DNA of 64,000 nt from JAKVCB01 sp965243695 (GTDB taxonomy: Bacteria > Planctomycetota > Planctomycetia > Pirellulales > Lacipirellulaceae). The translations under genes and the position numbers were made by a program. The notes beneath the pieces were generated by a model that was not told where the DNA came from, made no database searches, and saw only the letters and a program-made list of their open reading frames with translations. The DNA lies in contig CBDEWC010000045.1 in NCBI GenBank assembly GCA_965243695.1, positions 186,001 through 250,000 on the forward strand, in the 5' to 3' direction. Below are positions 59,658-64,000 of the stretch, piece after piece; within the stretch, counting starts at the first letter, position 1; each line of letters begins with the position of its first letter.

Positions 59658-59849
59658 GGCAAGCGAAAGTGCCATGCCAAGGCACACGATTCCCGGCAGG
59701 CCAGTCGTCCGGGGGCTATTGAGAACCACCGAGCCAACCCAAACCGTTTACGACCCCCTACCGGCCGGCAGGAGCCTGGGGAGCCCATGGCCTCCCTCCC
59801 GACAGATGCGCCCCAGCCAACCCCACCGCGAATGGAATTGTAAGCGACC

Positions 59850-59885
59850 GCACCTGAGAGACTGCACCTAAGAAACTGCACCAGA
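59850..59885. repeat. imperfect tandem repeat, 2.6 x 14 bp
   Basis: GCACCTGAGAGACT at 59850, GCACCTAAGAAACT at 59864, and GCACCAGA at 59878. Confidence 0.65.
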
Positions 59886-59922
59886 AAAAATTCGCCCCAA
59901 GATAAGGCTGTCATTGGTACTT

Positions 59923-59960
59923 AAGACGACCCTTGCCAACCAAGACGACCTTTGGCACGT
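59923..59960. repeat. imperfect tandem repeat, 2 x 19 bp
   Basis: AAGACGACCCTTGCCAACC at 59923-59941 and AAGACGACCTTTGGCACGT at 59942-59960, with AAGACC following. Confidence 0.6.
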
Positions 59961-59994
59961 AAGACCCCAGTAGGACCGAGGAGAGACCCTTGTT

Positions 59995-61050
59995 ATGGAA
60001 CGCCCCTTTGCACCCATCGCCACCCGCCACCAGAAAATGGCCGCTTTCACCCTGGTTGAGCTGCTGGTGGTGATCACGATTATCGCCATCCTGGTGGCGC
60101 TATTGATCCCGGCGGTTATCTCGGCCCAGCGGCGCGCCCAGTCGACCCGCATCAAGATGGAAATCGACCAACTCGCTACCGGATTTGAAGACTACCGCAA
60201 TGACGTGGCTGGGGAATATCCGCCCAATGGATGGTTTGTGAATGCACAAAACCACAACGCCAATGCCGTCGTACGCCATTTCAAGAAAGCCTTTCCCCGC
60301 CACCGGGAACCGGAGGCCTTGATTCGTGGTCTTTCTGGATACGGAACCGGCACGGCTGTTTTATCTGGCGGCTTGAGCCCGGCTGAGGCCGTCTATTTCT
60401 GGCTGGGTGGATTCAGTTCCGACCCCAAGTATCCCATCTCCGGACCTGGTGGACCCTCATTCCCGGTTGGTCAGTCGGACAACATTGAAGACCGTAACCG
60501 GACCTACGATTTTGATCTTACCCGCCTTGGCACTGGCGAAGGGATCAACGTGAAGAGCGCACTTCAAGATAGCTCGGTCCGCTCAGTGCGATATTCGTTT
60601 GGCAATCAACCCCGGCAAATTAATTTCTGGCAATACTACCCGCCCAAGTCGACCAAGCCTTTTGTTTACTTCGATACCTCTCGGTCCAAACCGCGTGCCG
60701 ACGAAAATGACATTTATGCCTCGGCTACGGCTCACCCAACTATTGCGGGAGTCGCACCCATCAAACGCCTGGCAACCACGCTCGTTACGCCGGGCAGTCC
60801 GACCACGCAAGACGTTCGTTATGCCAACGAAGACAAGTTTCAGATCCTTCACGCGGGGGTCGACGACGATTGGGGAGGTGATTTTAACGGCGACAACAGC
60901 TTTTTTGACCTGACGCGCGTCAACTTTAAAACCCCTTCAGCCATCCTCCCGCCTACAACTCTCTTGTACCCCGACGGCCCTTTCACGGCTGAACTGGGGG
61001 ACACGGTAGTGAACTTCGACCCACGGACCCTCCAAGACGCCCAGCCATGA
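59995..61050 (+). CDS. long prepilin/pseudopilin (GspG-like N terminus)
   Basis: 351 residues, far longer than GspG (~140). The prepilin N terminus is FTLVELLVVITIIAILVALL with the conserved Glu at +5. The residue before the Phe is Ala (KMAAF), where most prepilins have Gly at -1. The C-terminal ~300 residues are unlike GspG, rich in Gly/Pro/Asn, and include VDDDWGGDFNGDNSFFDLTR, a calcium-loop-like stretch. It is a presumed minor or modified pseudopilin of the system. Its stop overlaps the next gene's ATG (ATGA). Confidence 0.8.
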   Translation: MERPFAPIATRHQKMAAFTLVELLVVITIIAILVALLIPAVISAQRRAQSTRIKMEIDQLATGFEDYRNDVAGEYPPNGWFVNAQNHNANAVVRHFKKAFPRHREPEALIRGLSGYGTGTAVLSGGLSPAEAVYFWLGGFSSDPKYPISGPGGPSFPVGQSDNIEDRNRTYDFDLTRLGTGEGINVKSALQDSSVRSVRYSFGNQPRQINFWQYYPPKSTKPFVYFDTSRSKPRADENDIYASATAHPTIAGVAPIKRLATTLVTPGSPTTQDVRYANEDKFQILHAGVDDDWGGDFNGDNSFFDLTRVNFKTPSAILPPTTLLYPDGPFTAELGDTVVNFDPRTLQDAQP

Positions 61051-62150
61051 TCCATCCTTTTGGCCAACTTGAATCGCAGCGCGGCTTCACCCTGGTGGAG
61101 CTGCTGGTGACGCTGTCGATCATTGGGATCCTGGCGACGGCCATGTTGGGGGTGGCTGCCGTGGCAGGCGACACGGCACGGGAAGCCAAAACGCGGCACA
61201 TGATCTCACGGCTACACACGCTCTTGATGGAACAGGTCGACTCCTACAAAACACGGCGAGTGCCTCTGCAGGAAGTGATTCGTGACCAGATCGGCGCGCA
61301 GGTCGCTTCCCAAAATCGCGGTAAAGCCCTGGCCAATGCTCGCCTGTACGCGCTGCGGGAACTGATGCTTATGGAACTGCCCGATCGCTGGAGCGATATC
61401 GTGTTGGCCAATGTTGGCAGTCCTCCCAACGCCCTGACCTATAATGCCCCGATATATCTCCAAGGCCGGTCAGGTCTGGCACAAGTCTACGCGAGAAGGT
61501 TCCAACACATTGCTCGGGCAAAAAACAAGCTCACGGGCAACCCCAACACCCAAGCAGAGATCCTTCGCCACCAGGGCGCCGAATGTCTTTACCTGGTAAT
61601 CACGTTGGCAACTGCCGATGGTGAAGCCCGCTCCTTCTTTGGCGAAAGCTCCATTGGCGATGTCGATGGCGATGGTGCACCGGAGTTTCTCGATGGGTGG
61701 GGACGCCCGATTAGTTTTTTGCGGTGGGCCCCCGGGCTTGAATCGGATGCGCAGTTGAACGCCAACACGTTTGGCAGTCTCAGTAATCCAAACAGGGCGA
61801 CCTGGAAAGTTGCCGCCGCTGGAGACCACGATCCATTCGATATGTATCGTCGAGAATCGACAGCCTTTCGCACGATGCCTCTGATTTTTTCCGGTGGACC
61901 CGATGAGATTTACGGAATTTACACAGGTGACGGGGCACATGACTCAGAGATTTCAACCACCGCGTCGTCGCTGGTCTGGCACAACAACAGCCCGGGCGTT
62001 ATTGAAAACTCAGATCCCTTCATCAGGCCGATTCTTTCACCCTTCCAACCTACCGGGAATGTTTCTGCCAGTAGCCCTTATCTGGGAACGACCATCAACA
62101 GCGGCCAAACTGCCGACAACATCCATAATCATCTGATTGCAGGCCAGTAA
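61047..62150 (+). CDS. long prepilin/pseudopilin
   Basis: 367 residues. Starts at the ATG in ATGA that overlaps the previous stop, so translation is probably coupled. The prepilin segment is QRGFTLVELLVTLSIIGILA with the proper Gly at -1 and Glu at +5. The C-terminal part includes GESSIGDVDGDGAPEFLDGW, which resembles an EF-hand-like loop. No close family is known for the C terminus. Confidence 0.8.
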   Translation: MIHPFGQLESQRGFTLVELLVTLSIIGILATAMLGVAAVAGDTAREAKTRHMISRLHTLLMEQVDSYKTRRVPLQEVIRDQIGAQVASQNRGKALANARLYALRELMLMELPDRWSDIVLANVGSPPNALTYNAPIYLQGRSGLAQVYARRFQHIARAKNKLTGNPNTQAEILRHQGAECLYLVITLATADGEARSFFGESSIGDVDGDGAPEFLDGWGRPISFLRWAPGLESDAQLNANTFGSLSNPNRATWKVAAAGDHDPFDMYRRESTAFRTMPLIFSGGPDEIYGIYTGDGAHDSEISTTASSLVWHNNSPGVIENSDPFIRPILSPFQPTGNVSASSPYLGTTINSGQTADNIHNHLIAGQ

Positions 62151-62158
62151 CCACTCTC

Positions 62159-63631
62159 ATGACGTACATCATTCTGTCACAGCACGAACTGACCACCAGG
62201 CAAGCACTCCGCCTGCCGACTGGCCATGCGCGCATTTTCCATGCTCGTGCTGGAATGACTCTGATTGAACTATTGATCGTCATTGTCATCCTCACCACGC
62301 TGGTAGCGGCTGCCATCCCGATCCTTTCCCCATCGAGCAACGACCGCCGCATTCGCGAAGCCTCGCGGGCGGTCAACACCTACATCACCGCTGCCCAAAC
62401 CAAGGCGATGGAGCTTCGCCGACCGGTTGGCGTGGCCCTCAAAAAACTTTCGTCAGATACAGGCAATGCCAACGACAACGGGGTTTGCCTGGAACTGTTC
62501 CAGGTGGAGCAGCCGCCGGCGTTTACGGGGTTTGACGAAACGTCGGCCGTGCGGATTTCGTTCGCGACGACTCCCTACCAGGTGCGAATGCAGTTTGTCC
62601 GTCGAGACCTGACGACAACAGGAAAAAATCTTTCCACCGGTTGGGTCTCCGATAGCATCCCCGGACAAATGCTGCAACCGGGGGACCGAATTGAGGTTGC
62701 CGGAAATGTCTACCGGTTTTTAGAACCAACACCGAATCCGGAATTAGATACCTCAGAAACCGCGGCCATCGTTGATCATCCGCAGCCGTTTTACGCCGCG
62801 CATGAAGCATCCGCTGACCACAATAATTATATCTTCTTTGCAGAAATTGAAAACAACTCCGGCCAGATGCTCAATTGCGAAGTCGACCGCGAAGGATATT
62901 TGGTGAAGCCGCAATTGCACACCACCAATGGTTTTCCGCAGTTGACGCTGATCCGTTACGGAGGGAATACACAAATAGCAGGGCAGCCGCCGTTCTGGAC
63001 AACTCCCACAAGTTACAAAATACTGCGTCAGCCAAGTCCCACCTCGGCTGAACCGTATCAACTTCCTGAGGGCATTGCCATTGACTTGCGGGCTTCGGGC
63101 GACTCACGCAACGTTTATCACAATGCCGAACATCAGCAGCCGAAAGACCGCAATAACAACCAATCGCCAGTGATGATCCTGTTCACCCCCGAAGGAACCG
63201 TGCATCGCGTAGTGCTGAATGTGGGTCCCGGCCTCTCAGACCTCTCTGGGTTTCCCGACGAAATCATTAGCGATCCGATTGTTTCTTCCATCTTCCTCTT
63301 GATAGGACCTCGCGAAAATATTCCCGTCGCCCAGTTAACCAGCGACAACACGCTCAAGACCGTCGGCATGAACCAACTGACCGATACCGAGCTCGAAGAA
63401 CTCAAAACCTCAGTCAATTGGCTCAACCCGGAAAGCCGCTGGGTTGCGATCGGGGCCCAGTCGGGACGGGTCGTATCGACCGAAAATGCGTTTATCGATC
63501 CAAATGCGGTACTCGCTGTGGCCACGACCGGAACCCCCCCGATTCCTGAGGCCTCGCAGCAACTGCGAAACCTGCAGATCTATGCGGCCCGGGAGTTCGC
63601 TCGAGAAATGACCCAAGCGGGAGACCTGTAA
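62159..63631 (+). CDS. very long prepilin-like protein
   Basis: 490 residues. A hydrophobic prepilin segment is seen after a long leader: GMTLIELLIVIVILTTLVAA at ~32-51, with Gly at -1, Met at +1 and Glu at +5. The leader before it is ~32 residues, long for a type IV prepilin. The remainder is a mostly beta-type, Pro/Thr-rich domain (for example VGVALKKLSSDTGNANDNGV). It starts eight bases after the previous stop. Confidence 0.75.
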   Translation: MTYIILSQHELTTRQALRLPTGHARIFHARAGMTLIELLIVIVILTTLVAAAIPILSPSSNDRRIREASRAVNTYITAAQTKAMELRRPVGVALKKLSSDTGNANDNGVCLELFQVEQPPAFTGFDETSAVRISFATTPYQVRMQFVRRDLTTTGKNLSTGWVSDSIPGQMLQPGDRIEVAGNVYRFLEPTPNPELDTSETAAIVDHPQPFYAAHEASADHNNYIFFAEIENNSGQMLNCEVDREGYLVKPQLHTTNGFPQLTLIRYGGNTQIAGQPPFWTTPTSYKILRQPSPTSAEPYQLPEGIAIDLRASGDSRNVYHNAEHQQPKDRNNNQSPVMILFTPEGTVHRVVLNVGPGLSDLSGFPDEIISDPIVSSIFLLIGPRENIPVAQLTSDNTLKTVGMNQLTDTELEELKTSVNWLNPESRWVAIGAQSGRVVSTENAFIDPNAVLAVATTGTPPIPEASQQLRNLQIYAAREFAREMTQAGDL

Positions 63632-63781
63632 TTTTTTAGGGACACACCTGTTCTGTAAAAAACAGAACGGCAAAAAACAAAACTGTGGAGCACAGGCCGT
63701 GGTCGCCAGCCACAAAGCCTGGGCTTCAAAAAAAGAAGGGCTTCGAGGTCAGGGGCAAAACTGACCGAAAGGAATATCACG

Positions 63782-64000
63782 ATGAAAGCCAAAACCACAA
63801 CCAACCACCGGTGGCGTTACCGTTTTGCCTCCCGCAGTCGGCAGGCGCCCGGTTTTTGCCGAGTCCCTGGGGACCGGTGTGCGATCACGCTGGTCGAGGT
63901 CCTTATTTCGATGGGCATCTTGGCGATCGGCCTGTTGAGTGTGGCAGCCCTGTTTCCGGTCGGTGGCTATTACATGCGGAAGGGCGAGATCCAGGACCGC
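63782..64000 (+). CDS. fourth prepilin-like protein, cut by the window edge
   Basis: 73 codons from ATG 63782, preceded by AAAGGAAT. After a basic leader comes ITLVEVLISMGILAIGLLSV, a prepilin-type segment with Glu at +5. GspI-like pseudopilins often begin this way. The residue before Ile is Ala (CAITL). The C-terminal part is not in the window. Confidence 0.7.
   Translation, partial: MKAKTTTNHRWRYRFASRSRQAPGFCRVPGDRCAITLVEVLISMGILAIGLLSVAALFPVGGYYMRKGEIQDR

Larger units (their letters stand above)
59658..59994. other. intergenic region with decayed tandem repeats
   Basis: 337 bases between PilC and the first pseudopilin. It contains a 14-bp unit (GCACCTGAGAGACT-type) repeated 2.6 times at 59850-59885 and a 19-bp unit (AAGACGACC...) repeated twice at 59923-59960. 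No gene was recognised. Confidence 0.5.

Overview
The window reads as a chromosomal segment of a planctomycete, probably a marine member of the Pirellulales-type lineages. The evidence is the combination of family types rather than any single marker gene. These include a PVC-type membrane-bound dehydrogenase, a 1447-residue secreted PQQ-type propeller protein, an FG-GAP/ASPIC protein ending in a dockerin plus a PEP-CTERM-like tail, several Gfo/Idh/MocA and xylose-isomerase-like TIM-barrel enzymes (one with a Tat signal), and a GspE/PilT/PilC cluster followed by very long pseudopilins. No phage, insertion sequence, CRISPR array or replication origin was seen.

Layout. Positions 1-16.7 kb are mostly small-molecule catabolism. 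There are Gfo/Idh oxidoreductases, a GNAT enzyme, a CBM9-like protein, a cupin, two VOC proteins, a DapA-family lyase/synthase, an aldo/keto reductase, two TIM-barrel isomerases, an SDR enzyme and a secreted SIS-like protein. Three loci here are broken: an amidohydrolase, a DegT aminotransferase joined to a Gfo/Idh tail, and an FMN-dependent alpha-hydroxy-acid dehydrogenase. Positions 16.8-27.5 kb hold the FG-GAP/dockerin protein, a short NagA, tRNA-Arg(CCU), a 2-hydroxyacid dehydrogenase and the large propeller protein.

Positions 27.7-34.3 kb are a minus-strand block. It contains a Mod-type (molybdate/tungstate) ABC transporter whose binding protein is a fused tandem of two ModA domains, interleaved with a MoeB/ThiF-like E1 enzyme and a MoaD-like sulfur carrier, preceded by a sodium:solute symporter with a small membrane partner. 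Positions 34.6-43.6 kb are carbohydrate-acid metabolism: aldo/keto reductase, class IV aminotransferase, KDPG-type aldolase, KDG-type sugar kinase, an aldehyde:ferredoxin oxidoreductase (AOR, normally a tungstopterin enzyme) facing a second MoaD-like protein, an HpcH/HpaI aldolase and a 2-hydroxyacid dehydrogenase. The transporter, sulfur carriers and AOR together suggest a tungsten-cofactor module embedded in sugar-acid catabolism.

Positions 43.8-51.7 kb contain a DUF2513-like protein and then a glucosylglycerate-type compatible-solute cluster: GT4, HAD, GT4, GH13_18 phosphorylase and a GT81-like GpgS. It resembles the mannosylglucosylglycerate pathway described from Rhodopirellula baltica. 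Positions 53.3 kb to the end are a type IV pilus/type II secretion cluster: two GspE/PilB ATPases, PilT, PilC/GspF and four prepilin-like proteins, the last cut by the window edge.

The most unusual genome-scale feature is a set of short tandem arrays (periods 11-24 bp, unrelated in sequence to one another). They sit in the gaps between genes, and several begin exactly at, or a few bases after, a stop codon. An 8-bp tandem duplication also breaks the DegT gene, and one array lies in frame inside a coding sequence. Two other breaks look like 1-bp losses in homopolymers and could be sequencing errors.
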